DNA of 64,000 bases from Sulfitobacter marinus. GTDB taxonomy: Bacteria; Pseudomonadota; Alphaproteobacteria; Rhodobacterales; Rhodobacteraceae. This document shows positions 8,791-17,586 of the stretch, in pieces. The notes below the pieces were generated by a model. It searched no databases. It had not been told where the DNA came from and saw nothing but the letters and a program-made list of their open reading frames with translations. The translations under genes were made by a program, and so were the position numbers. The stretch spans positions 1 through 64,000 of the forward strand of contig NZ_FPAJ01000002.1 in the NCBI RefSeq assembly GCF_900116285.1, given 5' to 3'. Each line of letters starts with the position of its first letter. Within the stretch, counting starts at the first letter, position 1.

Positions 8791-9248
8791 CGTCGGTCTA
8801 TCCTTTTACATAGCATCAGACTATCGACTTAAAACACTGGCGCAATCGGAAACCTGACTTTCGCGCTAGACGCAGCATTGGTAAAACTGGGCTCACTGCC
8901 GACCTTAGCTGCACTTTCAAACGAAATCAGCTTCAAACCGGAGGCGAGCGGCCGCACTGCGGACGAAGTGACCATTCGATGCAGATTGTGTGAGTTACCG
9001 ACCCTTTGGCCTCCTGCAACGCAAACGTATTCTAGTTTACGCCGTAAATCGAGGCCGTTTGTCCAAAACCGGATCGCCTCAAGCTGGCAGAACCGCTTTC
9101 GAACTGTCATCCGGTTGGAATCTTGTCTGACAGAAATGTTCGGGTGAAAGGCGCGTCGCACTCTTTACGGCTCCCCTTTGTGTTGTATGGTTAAGACAAG
9201 AGCGCGATGTCGGTCACGGCCAGACGCTCACACAACAAGGAGAAAAAT
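8791..9248. repeat. Gene-free stretch with dispersed repeat copy
   Basis: About 450 bases without a supported gene between the exporter and the peptide importer. The best copy of the left-edge repeat lies at 8871-8894. The last bases (AAGGAG at 9236-9241) form the binding site of the downstream gene. Open frames on either strand here show no protein family features. Confidence 0.4.
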
Positions 9249-10808
9249 ATGCAATTCACAAAATTGCTTGCCGTCTCGGTGACGGCTCTGACGGTTGCAA
9301 GCCCTGCACTGGCAGAAAACGTATTGCGATGGACCAGCCAGGGTGACGCGCTGACCATGGACCCCCATTCGCAGAACGAGGGCCCGACCATTGCAATGAA
9401 TGGCCAGATTTATGAATCCCTGGTCACCCGCGATGCGGATCTTGTTCTTCAGCCTGAGCTGGCCGAAAGTTGGGAAGCCGGTTCCGACGGCTGGACATTC
9501 AAGTTGCGCCAAGGCGTAAAATTTCATGACGGGTCGGATTTCACTGCGGAAGACGTGGTGTTTTCGTTCACGCGCGCCAATCACGAAGCCTCGGACTATA
9601 AAGAACAGGCCAAAAGCGTTACCTCGGTCGAAGTCATCGACGATTACACCGTCAAACTGACGACCGACGGGCCAAACCCGATCCTGCCCAACCAGCTGAC
9701 CTCAATCTACATGATGGACAAGGGCTGGGCCGAGGCGAACAACGTTGTTGCGCCACAAGATTTCAAGGCAAAGGAAGAAACCTTTGCCGTGCGCAACGCC
9801 AATGGCACCGGCCCGTTCACATTGGTCAGCCGTGCGCCGGACGAATTGACCGTTCTGGCGGCCAACCCCGACTGGTGGGGCAAAGGCATGTTCCCGGGTA
9901 ATATCGACAAGATCGAATACCGGCCGATCACCAATGCCGCCACACGCGTGGCCGCTCTGTTGTCGGGCGAAGTCGACTTTGTGCTTGATCCGCCACTGCA
10001 GGATGTCAAACGCATCGAAACCTCAGAAGGGCTTAGCGTGAAGACCGTTGCCCAGATTCGTTCGATCTTCTTCGGCATGGATCAAGGGGTCGACAAATTA
10101 CGCAGCTCGGATGCCGAAGGCAACCCGTTCAAGGATGCCAAGGTGCGCGAGGCGTTCAACCTTGCTATCGACAAAGATGCAATCCAGCGGGTCGTCATGG
10201 AAGGCCTTTCGTTTCCGACCGGCATGATCACCTCGCCCGGTGTGCTTGGCAATACGCCGGAAAACGATGCGTCCTACGGGTTTGATGCGGCCAAGGCCAA
10301 AATGCTTCTGGCTGACGCGGGTTATCCGAACGGTTTCTCAATCCAACTCGATTGCCCCAACAACCGCTACAACAATGACGAAAAGATCTGTCAGGCGGCC
10401 GTGGCGATGTTGGCCAAGATCGGCATCAAGGTGAACCTTGATGCAATCCCCAAGGCGCAACACTTCCCCAAAATCCAAAAGCGTGAGTCTGACTTCTACA
10501 TGCTGGGTTGGGGCGTTCCGACGCTGGATAGCCACTATGTGTTCTCGTATCTGCTCGACGGTGAAGGGTCATGGAATGCCACCGGCTATAACAACGCCCG
10601 TGTGAACGAGATCACCAAGGCGATCACAACCGAGATCGACATCGAAAAGCGCACTGCGATGATCGATGAGGCCTGGTCGCTTGTCAAAAAAGACATGCCC
10701 TATGTGCCGATCCACCACCAGGTTCTGGCTTGGGGTCTTTCGGACGCGGTCGATATCCCGATTGCTGCGGATGACGCGTTCCGTCCGCGCTTTGCGGTGA
10801 TGAAATAA
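9249..10808 (+). CDS. ABC transporter substrate-binding protein, peptide type (SBP_bac_5)
   Basis: A 519-residue periplasmic receptor of the DppA/OppA family. The signal peptide covers residues 1-22 (ending ALA), and the family hallmark segment around LTMDPHSQNEGPT follows, with LRQGVKFHDGSDFTAEDVVFS near residue 85. The start at 9249 has AAGGAG upstream and places the signal peptide first. It opens a complete importer operon. The ligand may be a peptide, but the family also binds opines, nickel complexes and other solutes. A strong hairpin follows the gene and may favour receptor over permease expression. Confidence 0.93.
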   Translation: MQFTKLLAVSVTALTVASPALAENVLRWTSQGDALTMDPHSQNEGPTIAMNGQIYESLVTRDADLVLQPELAESWEAGSDGWTFKLRQGVKFHDGSDFTAEDVVFSFTRANHEASDYKEQAKSVTSVEVIDDYTVKLTTDGPNPILPNQLTSIYMMDKGWAEANNVVAPQDFKAKEETFAVRNANGTGPFTLVSRAPDELTVLAANPDWWGKGMFPGNIDKIEYRPITNAATRVAALLSGEVDFVLDPPLQDVKRIETSEGLSVKTVAQIRSIFFGMDQGVDKLRSSDAEGNPFKDAKVREAFNLAIDKDAIQRVVMEGLSFPTGMITSPGVLGNTPENDASYGFDAAKAKMLLADAGYPNGFSIQLDCPNNRYNNDEKICQAAVAMLAKIGIKVNLDAIPKAQHFPKIQKRESDFYMLGWGVPTLDSHYVFSYLLDGEGSWNATGYNNARVNEITKAITTEIDIEKRTAMIDEAWSLVKKDMPYVPIHHQVLAWGLSDAVDIPIAADDAFRPRFAVMK

Positions 10809-10815
10809 GAAAACT

Positions 10816-10845
10816 GCCGGGGCGGGTTACGTCCTGCCCCGGCAT
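10816..10845 (+). terminator. Intra-operon hairpin after the binding-protein gene
   Basis: TGCCGGGGCGGG pairs with CCTGCCCCGGCA around a TTACGT loop: 12 paired positions including one G-U wobble. There is no U-run after it, so it is more likely a 3-prime stabiliser or attenuator than a full terminator. Its place between receptor and permease genes is typical for raising the receptor-to-permease ratio. Confidence 0.6.
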
Positions 10846-10860
10846 TGAAAGCGCCCTCAT

Positions 10861-11829
10861 ATGTTTTTCTTCATCCTCAAGCGGCTGGCACAATCGGTGC
10901 TGGTGATGGCTATTGTTTCAGCCGTCAGCTTTTCGTTGTTCAACTTTGTCGGCGATCCGGTCAACAACATGGTTGGACAGGATGCCACTCGCGAGCAGCG
11001 CCTGGAAATCCGCGAACAGCTTGGTCTGGATGATCCTGTTTTGACCCAGTATTCGCGGTTTCTTGGCAATATGCTGCAAGGCGATTTTGGTCTCAGCTAT
11101 CGCATCAAGCGACCGGTGGACCAGTTGATCTTCGAGCGTCTACCCGCCACGCTGGAACTGGTGTTTGTCAGTGCGATCATCGCGCTCGTGGTCGGCATCG
11201 GCTTGGGCGTTTACACTGGTATTAGACGCAAATCCTGGATCAGTCGGGGGATCCTGTCGGTGTCGCTGGTTGGGGTCAGCCTACCAACCTTCATCATCGG
11301 CATCGCCCTGATCTATATCTTTGCCGTTCACCTGCGCTGGTTGCCCTCTTCGGGGCGTAGTGGCACGGTCGATCTTGGCTGGTGGAAAACCTCATTACTG
11401 ACTGTGGATGGCTGGCGCGCCATCATCCTTCCTGCAATAACGCTGTCGCTGTTCCAGCTGACGCTAATCCTGCGGCTGGTGCGGGCGGAGATGCTTGAGG
11501 TCATGCAAACCGACTTTATCAAATTTGCCCGGGCGCGCGGGTTGTCAGAGCGCGCGATCAACTTTCGTCATGCGCTGCGCAACACGCTGGTTCCCGTAAT
11601 TACCATCATCGGTCTGAACATCGGCGGGCTAATCGCCTTTTCGGTCATCACCGAAACAGTCTTTCAGTGGCCCGGTACAGGCCTCATGTTCATTCAGGCT
11701 GTCGATTTTGTCGATGTGCCGATCATGGCTGCCTATCTGGTGTTCGTTGCGCTGCTGTTTGTTCTGATCAATCTGGTTGTCGACATTCTCTATTTTGTTG
11801 TCGACCCGCGCATTCGGCTAGGGAACTGA
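10861..11829 (+). CDS. ABC transporter permease, DppB type
   Basis: A 322-residue inner-membrane permease of the DppB/OppB family with about six hydrophobic segments. The EAA-type cytoplasmic loop lies near residues 215-245 (FIKFARARGLSERAINFRHALRN). It follows the binding-protein gene after 52 bases and precedes its partner permease by a few bases. No strong binding site is visible just before the ATG. Confidence 0.92.
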   Translation: MFFFILKRLAQSVLVMAIVSAVSFSLFNFVGDPVNNMVGQDATREQRLEIREQLGLDDPVLTQYSRFLGNMLQGDFGLSYRIKRPVDQLIFERLPATLELVFVSAIIALVVGIGLGVYTGIRRKSWISRGILSVSLVGVSLPTFIIGIALIYIFAVHLRWLPSSGRSGTVDLGWWKTSLLTVDGWRAIILPAITLSLFQLTLILRLVRAEMLEVMQTDFIKFARARGLSERAINFRHALRNTLVPVITIIGLNIGGLIAFSVITETVFQWPGTGLMFIQAVDFVDVPIMAAYLVFVALLFVLINLVVDILYFVVDPRIRLGN

Positions 11830-11834
11830 GGAAC

Positions 11835-12788
11835 ATGAGCCACGAACAGCCCCAAGAAAGGCCTCAGGATCGACCACTAACCCGCTGGCAGCGGTTCAAA
11901 GACAACGACATCATCTGGTCATTCTTGCATTCTCCCGGCGCAATGATTGCTGCAGCAATCACGGTTTTCTCGATCCTGGCTTGCCTCTTTGCCCCGCTGA
12001 TTGCCCCCTTCGATCCGTTTGACCCAAGCCAGATTTCACTCTGGGATGGCAAGCTACCACCGGCTTGGGTCGAGGGCGGCCAACCGCAATACCTTCTGGG
12101 CACCGACAATCAAGGCCGCGACATGCTGTCGACGATCCTTTATGGTGGGCGGTTGTCCATCCTTGTCGGGCTGGCGGCTGTGTGCCTTGGCATGGTGCTG
12201 GGTGTCACCCTGGGCGTGATCTCGGGCTACGTCGGTGGTGTCACTGATGCGGTGATCATGCGTATCGCCGATGTGCAGCTGACAATCCCCGGCATCCTAC
12301 TGGCCATCCTGATCAACGGAATCGGGCGCGCCTTCCTGCCGCTGGAACTGCGCCAAGAGTTTGCGGTTTATGTCGTGATCATTGCCATTGGCCTGACCGA
12401 CTGGCCGCAATTCGCGCGCGTGGCGCGCGGTGCCACCATGGTCGAGGCGAACAAGGAATATGTTCAGGCCGCGCGGATCATTGGTTTGCCCGCATGGCTG
12501 ATCATGGTTCGGCATGTCCTTCCCAACACGTTGCGACCGGTTCTGGTTATCGCTACAATCGGGCTGGCGCTGGCGATCATCGCCGAGGCAACCCTGTCCT
12601 TCTTGGGTCAGGGCATTCCGCCGACAACCCCGTCTCTGGGCACGTTAATCCGGGTTGGCAATGAATACCTGTTCTCTGGCCTGTGGTGGATCACCTTCTT
12701 CCCGGCTATCGCGCTGGTGGTGCTGGTCTTTGCTGTCAACCTTTTGGGGGATTGGATGCGTGACGCGCTCAATCCGAAACTGCGATGA
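11835..12788 (+). CDS. ABC transporter permease, DppC type
   Basis: A 317-residue permease of the DppC/OppC family. A cytoplasmic N-terminus of about 30 residues precedes the first membrane segment, LLGTDNQGRDMLSTILYGGR is the family signature after it, and an EAA loop lies around EYVQAARIIGLPAWLIMVRHVLPN. The start at 11835 is set by a nearby GAGGAA site and by the usual N-terminal length. It overlaps the ATPase gene by 4 bases. Confidence 0.92.
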   Translation: MSHEQPQERPQDRPLTRWQRFKDNDIIWSFLHSPGAMIAAAITVFSILACLFAPLIAPFDPFDPSQISLWDGKLPPAWVEGGQPQYLLGTDNQGRDMLSTILYGGRLSILVGLAAVCLGMVLGVTLGVISGYVGGVTDAVIMRIADVQLTIPGILLAILINGIGRAFLPLELRQEFAVYVVIIAIGLTDWPQFARVARGATMVEANKEYVQAARIIGLPAWLIMVRHVLPNTLRPVLVIATIGLALAIIAEATLSFLGQGIPPTTPSLGTLIRVGNEYLFSGLWWITFFPAIALVVLVFAVNLLGDWMRDALNPKLR

Positions 12789-14494
12789 CCGAGCTCTTGA
12801 AAATCAGCGGCCTTGATGTCGATTTCGACACCCGCCGTGGCACGGTTCACGCCGCGCGAGGCGTCAGCCTGACCGTCCGTCCGGGCGAAGTCCTCGGGCT
12901 TGTGGGTGAATCCGGGGCTGGGAAATCGACCATCGGCAATGCCATCGTCGACCTTCTGGAATCGCCCGGCCGGGTCAGCGCCGGCTCGATCCTGTTCGAG
13001 GGCGAAGAGCTGCGCGGGCGCAGCGAAGCCGAGATGCGCCGGGTGCGCGGTGACCGGATCGGAATGATCTTTCAGGACCCGCAGACATCGCTGAACCCGC
13101 TGATGACGGTTGGTGCGCAACTGGTCGAGACCATCGAGAAGACCAACGGCAAAATTAGCGGGGCCGAGGCCGAAAATCGCGCCATTGAGCTATTGGAACA
13201 GGTTGGCATAACAGAGGCCAAGGCGCGTCTTCTGGCCTATCCGCACCAATTCTCGGGCGGCATGCGCCAACGGGTGGTGATCGCCCTAGCGCTGGCGGGA
13301 GATCCTGATCTGATCATCGCGGACGAACCGACAACCGCGCTGGATGTGTCAATCCAGGCGCAGATCCTTGACCTAATCAAACAGCTTTGCCGCGAGCGCG
13401 CGCTGGGCGTCATCATCGTCACCCACGATATAGGCGTCATCGCCAATATAGCGGATCGGGTTGCGGTGATGTATCGCGGCGAAGTGGTTGAAACAGGCGA
13501 CGTGGCCCAAATCCTTGGCGCGCCGACGCATGAATACACCAAGTCACTGATTGCCGCCGTTCCGCGTGCGGATCGCAAGCTGGACCGGTTTTCGTCGGTG
13601 GACTACATCGAAGGCGGCACAACCCCCTTCAAACGCATTGATATTCAGACCCATTGGCTGGGCGAGTCGCAGCGCGAACGCGGGTCTGGCCCCGCAATCG
13701 AAATCGAGAACCTCGACCTGTCTTTCACCCTGCAAAAGGCGCTGCTCAAACGCAATCGCAAGATGTTGCAGGCGGTGGATGATGTCTCTTTCACCGTCAA
13801 CGAAGGTGAAACCTTTGGCCTGGTTGGCGAATCCGGTTCGGGCAAATCCACCGTGGCACGGTTGATCGCCGGGCTTTATCGGCCCGATGGCGGCCAGATT
13901 AGGGTGATTGGCCAGGACGTTGTGTCCCACCCCAAAAGCGCCACCGCCCGCACCGCACGCCGGGCTTTGCAAATGATTTTTCAGGACCCCTATTCCTCGC
14001 TCAATGCGCGAATGCGGGTGCTTGATATCGTGGCCGAGCCGATCCGGTTCTATCGACTGACCGACAGGGAGTCCGAGACCCGCAAAATCGTTGGTGACCT
14101 TCTCGATCATGTCGGTCTAGGTGCCAGTGCCGCACTGCGCTATCCGCATGAGTTTTCCGGCGGGCAGCGCCAGCGTATCTCCATCGCCCGCGCATTGGCA
14201 TCCCGCCCACGCATCCTGATCTGTGACGAACCGACATCGGCGCTGGACGTGTCCGTGCAGGCCACGATCCTCAATCTGTTGAAGGACCTGCAACAGGAAC
14301 TTGGGCTGACCATGCTGTTCATCAGCCACGATCTACCGGTTGTGCGCCAGATGTGCGACAGGATCGCGGTCATGCGCAATGGCGGCATCTGCGAGGTCTC
14401 CGACACCGAAACCCTGTTCAGCGCCCCGACCCACGAATACTCGCGCCATCTGCTGGACTTGATGCCGCGCATGGACCTGTTGGGCGAAGCCTAA
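12785..14494 (+). CDS. Fused dual ATPase of peptide ABC importer (DppD-DppF type)
   Basis: A 569-residue protein carrying both ATP-binding subunits on one chain. Domain 1 has Walker [10 protein letters not shown] (41-49), signature FSGGMRQR (about 156-163) and DEPTTALD; domain 2 has Walker [10 protein letters not shown] (348-356), signature FSGGQRQR (about 456-463) and DEPTSALD. Between them lies the oligopeptide-transporter C-terminal extension (about 235-290). Fusion of the two ATPases is common in alphaproteobacteria. It completes the importer with the three upstream genes. Confidence 0.94.
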   Translation: MTELLKISGLDVDFDTRRGTVHAARGVSLTVRPGEVLGLVGESGAGKSTIGNAIVDLLESPGRVSAGSILFEGEELRGRSEAEMRRVRGDRIGMIFQDPQTSLNPLMTVGAQLVETIEKTNGKISGAEAENRAIELLEQVGITEAKARLLAYPHQFSGGMRQRVVIALALAGDPDLIIADEPTTALDVSIQAQILDLIKQLCRERALGVIIVTHDIGVIANIADRVAVMYRGEVVETGDVAQILGAPTHEYTKSLIAAVPRADRKLDRFSSVDYIEGGTTPFKRIDIQTHWLGESQRERGSGPAIEIENLDLSFTLQKALLKRNRKMLQAVDDVSFTVNEGETFGLVGESGSGKSTVARLIAGLYRPDGGQIRVIGQDVVSHPKSATARTARRALQMIFQDPYSSLNARMRVLDIVAEPIRFYRLTDRESETRKIVGDLLDHVGLGASAALRYPHEFSGGQRQRISIARALASRPRILICDEPTSALDVSVQATILNLLKDLQQELGLTMLFISHDLPVVRQMCDRIAVMRNGGICEVSDTETLFSAPTHEYSRHLLDLMPRMDLLGEA

Positions 14495-14895
14495 GGCGCG
14501 CCCAGATCCCAATAAAGCCCGGCCATCACCCCAAGCGCCTGACGGGCCACAGGGATCAGCATATGCTCATCCGGGGCGTGCTGATTGCAGCCGCCATAGT
14601 AATGCGGAATTCAGGTGGTGGGTAGCGACCCGCCAAGGCTGGGGGCTAACATTGGTCTTCAACCCGGCGTGCAACAAGAAATGGGTTACCTTGGGGTGGG
14701 ATGAATTGTGCAAGTGAACCCGGAGGCGAGCAGTCGCGGAACCAGTAACTCTTCAAGATAGGCCTGCATCTCTTCGACCCGCTATGCGTTTTGGCTCTCG
14801 GTCGCGCGGGACACAAGCTCTGCCAGATCCTTGGTAAACCGGCCTTCGTCGACTAGGGCCTGAGCGGAGCGGATCACATCAGCACGTTCAGACAT
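14491..14895 (-). pseudogene. Decayed M20 family peptidase
   Basis: Remains of a zinc aminoacylase/dipeptidase-type M20 gene, convergent with the ABC operon. From ATG 14895, backed by GGAGG, 37 codons run to an in-frame TAG (14782-14784). The same frame continues as a plausible helix (RVEEMQAYLEELLVPRLL) until a TAA near 14690. The family C-terminus (YYGGCNQHAPDEHMLIPVAR) is readable at 14491-14610 in the same frame and ends at its own stop. About 135 codons remain where intact members have about 450, so roughly 300 residues including the metal site are gone. It probably once processed what the importer brought in. Confidence 0.75.
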
Positions 14896-15337
14896 CGCAT
14901 TGTTTCCTCCCACAGCTTCCGGGTCGCGGCGCATGTGCGTCGCGAACGTGGTCGTCTGTTCCTCTCCTCTTAAGACGATTAGGTGGGAATGGTCACTTTG
15001 TCCCGTTGTTTCTATGCCTGAATCCGCTGAAGCTAGAAAACGGCTGCAGGTTCTATTCATCCGCACTTTGTGAATTGACCTTTCCAACGACGCTGCAGGC
15101 TGTATCAATGGCCGGTCTTCACGCTGCGTGGCGGCGTGGGAATCTACGCACCCGCCGCATTTCACGTGCTACGAGCGCGCGCAGCGAGAAAATCGAGTTC
15201 ACAGGTTGGGCTCAAACCTGCCGTTCTCCGCTTCGCAGCATAGTAGTGGGTCATCTTAGCTGAGCCGCAAACCTGTCCTAAAAAGCAGGACCACTTCAGT
15301 TTTATCGAATACGAAACCGGCCAATTGCGCGACGCGA
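14896..15337. repeat. Gene-free stretch with repeat words
   Basis: No intact gene is supported between the M20 remnant and the RpiR gene. The word CAAACCTGCCGTTC at 15213-15226 is shared exactly with 8023-8036, and a CGCAGCAT word lies near 15234. This is the rightmost place in the window where I see the dispersed repeat family. Confidence 0.4.
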
Positions 15338-16204
15338 TTAATTGCTGCGAAAGATCCGCGATTCGCCGATCATCTGTTCCAGGGCGGCGATGCGTTCGGC
15401 GCTTTGATCGGAGCTGCGCGACTGGACCTCGGCAACCAATGCTTCGATCAGGAAATTGATCGCAAGGGTCGAATCCCAGCTCGACGGTACCTCGACCATG
15501 GACCGAAAACAGAACCGGGCATGTTTCTCGATGGGCGATCCCCATGCGTCGGTGAACAGGACGATGCTGGCCCCCTGTTTCACGGCAAGATTGGCCAGCT
15601 TCTCCAGCTCTTTCTCGTAGCGGCGAATGTCAAAGATCACCAAAACCGCTCCGGCATTCATGTCCAGCAGGGACTGTGGCCAAACGCTGGGCGATGAATC
15701 CAGCAGCGTCACCTGAGGGCGGATGATTTGCAGGTGGTTGAAAAAGTAATGCGCATTGGACCGCGTGATACGCCCGCCCAGCAAATAAAGCCGATGCGCG
15801 GGGTCGGATAGCACCTCGGCAACTTGGTTGAATTCGGCCAGATCAAGCCGGTCTAGGGTGCGGTTGATATTGTCAGACACCGCTCCGATAAAGCGCGAAA
15901 CGATATGATCGCGGCTGTCAGAAGGGGCCACGGCGTCCAGCTTGGCCAGCGGTTGTTTCATCCGCGCGCCTATTTCCTCGCGGATGGCGTCCTGCATACC
16001 CGAGAAGCCGTCGAATCCCAGCTTGCGGGCCAAGCGAATGATGGTGGGCGAAGACACTTCGGCGCATTCGGCCAAACGGTTGATAGATTGCAGGCCAGTC
16101 AACAAGGAATCGTCGAGCAGAACAGCCGATAGTTTACGCTCCGCTGCGGTGAGCTCTGTCTGCTTTTCTTTCAGCAAATCGCGGACGAGTGCTTTTTTGT
16201 GCAA
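15338..16204 (-). CDS. MurR/RpiR family transcriptional regulator
   Basis: A 288-residue RpiR-type repressor or activator. The helix-turn-helix sits at about 38-66 (INRLAECAEVSSPTIIRLAR, then KLGFDG), and a SIS domain occupies about 115-255. It is only about 30 percent similar by eye to the other RpiR protein in the window, so it is not a recent copy. It is divergent from the amidohydrolase-TRAP-ligase operon and very probably controls it. Its effector is likely a pathway intermediate rather than a sugar phosphate, which is inference. Confidence 0.9.
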   Translation of the reverse strand: MHKKALVRDLLKEKQTELTAAERKLSAVLLDDSLLTGLQSINRLAECAEVSSPTIIRLARKLGFDGFSGMQDAIREEIGARMKQPLAKLDAVAPSDSRDHIVSRFIGAVSDNINRTLDRLDLAEFNQVAEVLSDPAHRLYLLGGRITRSNAHYFFNHLQIIRPQVTLLDSSPSVWPQSLLDMNAGAVLVIFDIRRYEKELEKLANLAVKQGASIVLFTDAWGSPIEKHARFCFRSMVEVPSSWDSTLAINFLIEALVAEVQSRSSDQSAERIAALEQMIGESRIFRSN

Positions 16205-16210
16205 AAGCTG

Positions 16211-16257
16211 TTCCTTTCGGTACAGGAATTCTAATTGTGAAGCAAATGGTACAGGAA
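16211..16257. promoter_or_regulatory. Repeated operator candidate upstream of the amidohydrolase operon
   Basis: GGTACAGGAA occurs twice, at 16219-16228 and 16248-16257, with starts 29 bases apart. The first copy is also part of an inverted repeat, TTCCT (16211-16215) with AGGAA (16224-16228). The sites lie between the divergent rpiR and amidohydrolase genes, so they are a fair guess for the RpiR binding region. Confidence 0.45.
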
Positions 16258-16288
16258 ATTTCTTGACAGGCTAGAAAAATCTGTAGTG

Positions 16289-17068
16289 ATGGAGCCAGTC
16301 AAAAAGGATATTTTCGGTTTGAGCAGCGATTGGACAGCGGCGCGGGTGATCGGTAGCAGTGGGCAGGCCCCGGTGTTGTTGATATGCGAACACGCTTCCA
16401 ATTTTGTCCCGGACGCGTTCGATTTGGGGCTTAGTGCTGATGCGCAGGCGTCCCATGCTGCGTGGGATATCGGTGCGCTGGATGTCGCGATCGAGCTGTG
16501 TGACGCACTTGATGCGCCATTGGTGGCCGGTGGTGTTTCACGCCTGATCTATGATTGTAACAGGCCCCTTGCTGCACCGGATTGCGTTCCGGCCCGCAGC
16601 GAAGTGTTCGATATTCCGGGAAATGCAGGCCTGTCGAAGCAGGAAAAACAGGACCGCTTTGACCGGGTGCATACGCCATTTCATGACGCGGTGGATATGC
16701 AGCGCGCCCAGATGGTACCGCAGTTGGTGGTGACCATTCACAGCTTTACCCCGATCTATAACGGCAGAAAGCGCGAGGTAGAGTTGGGGTATCTGTATCA
16801 CTCTGATCCCTCAGCAGCCCAAGCGCTTTTGGCGCAAGAACAGGCGCAAGGCACTTACAGGGCGGCGCTGAACGAACCCTATGCGGCCACGGATGGCGTG
16901 ACCTACTCGCTTGAGAAACACGGAGAGGCGCAGGGTGTGCCAGCCGTGATGATCGAAATCCGAAGTGATCTGATCGATACGGATCAAAAGGCAAAAACAA
17001 TGGCGCAGCACCTGGTTGGATCGCTTACCGCCGCGTTCCCTTCTCTTTTCCACGAGGCAGCTGAATGA
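16289..17068 (+). CDS. N-formylglutamate amidohydrolase family hydrolase
   Basis: A 259-residue zinc-type amidohydrolase related to HutG, which releases formate from N-formyl-L-glutamate. Family landmarks are CEHASN (33-38), HAAWDIGA (56-63), SRLIYDCNR (84-92) and TIHSFTP (about 150). ATG 16289 is used; GTG 16286 would add one residue. The gene is the first of the operon, overlaps the next by 4 bases, and no other histidine-degradation gene is near. A role on a gamma-glutamyl or acyl-glutamate intermediate made by the operon's glutamine-synthetase-like ligase is therefore attractive, but unproven. Confidence 0.85.
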   Translation: MEPVKKDIFGLSSDWTAARVIGSSGQAPVLLICEHASNFVPDAFDLGLSADAQASHAAWDIGALDVAIELCDALDAPLVAGGVSRLIYDCNRPLAAPDCVPARSEVFDIPGNAGLSKQEKQDRFDRVHTPFHDAVDMQRAQMVPQLVVTIHSFTPIYNGRKREVELGYLYHSDPSAAQALLAQEQAQGTYRAALNEPYAATDGVTYSLEKHGEAQGVPAVMIEIRSDLIDTDQKAKTMAQHLVGSLTAAFPSLFHEAAE

Positions 17069-17586
17069 ACGCGATGCGCAAATATATTTCGGTTGTGGAT
17101 GGGTTTAACCACGGGCTGGGACGCATCGCGATGTATGGCATCTTTGTCTTGATGGGTATTTTGCTGTGGTCATCCTATAATAAGACCTTTGCGTCGCCCC
17201 AGCTTTGGACGCTGGAAATGGCGCAGTTTGTGATGGTGGGATATTATATTCTGGGCGGTCCATACGCGATGCAAATGGGCGCGAATGTGCGGATGGACCT
17301 GTTCTATGCTGAACTGACCCCGCGCAAAAAAGCATGGACCGATTGCATTACCGTACTGTTTTTACTGATTTATCTGTTCATTCTGCTGTGGGGCGGCATC
17401 GAATCCACGATGTATTCGTTTAAGTATGGTGGCGAACGCAGTCCAACCGCGTGGCGTCCCTATATGTGGCCGGTCAAGGTCACCATGTGCATCGGCATAT
17501 CTCTGATGCTGCTTCAAGCTGTCTCTGAACTGTTCAAGGACATCCTTTTCCTCAAATCCGGTGAGGACACGCGCAATGCCCTATGA
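17065..17586 (+). CDS. dctQ: TRAP transporter small permease (DctQ type)
   Basis: A 173-residue membrane protein with four hydrophobic segments (about 20-40, 50-75, 93-113, 135-155), the normal layout of the small TRAP subunit. It overlaps the amidohydrolase by 4 bases and the large permease by 11 bases, indicating translational coupling. The order here is Q-M-P, unlike the P-Q-M order of the first TRAP cassette. Confidence 0.9.
   Translation: MNAMRKYISVVDGFNHGLGRIAMYGIFVLMGILLWSSYNKTFASPQLWTLEMAQFVMVGYYILGGPYAMQMGANVRMDLFYAELTPRKKAWTDCITVLFLLIYLFILLWGGIESTMYSFKYGGERSPTAWRPYMWPVKVTMCIGISLMLLQAVSELFKDILFLKSGEDTRNAL

Noticed and set aside
8829-9161. Open frames of about 90-110 codons on both strands before the peptide importer
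   Set aside because: Both cover the dispersed repeat and lack binding sites or family motifs.
12608-13120. 170-codon minus-strand frame in the ABC operon
   Set aside because: It lies opposite the permease and ATPase genes and is a composition shadow.
16263-16291. TTGACA at 16263-16268 as promoter of the amidohydrolase operon
   Set aside because: The matching -10 position falls on the start codon itself and reads GTGATG, so it cannot serve as a normal promoter for this start.
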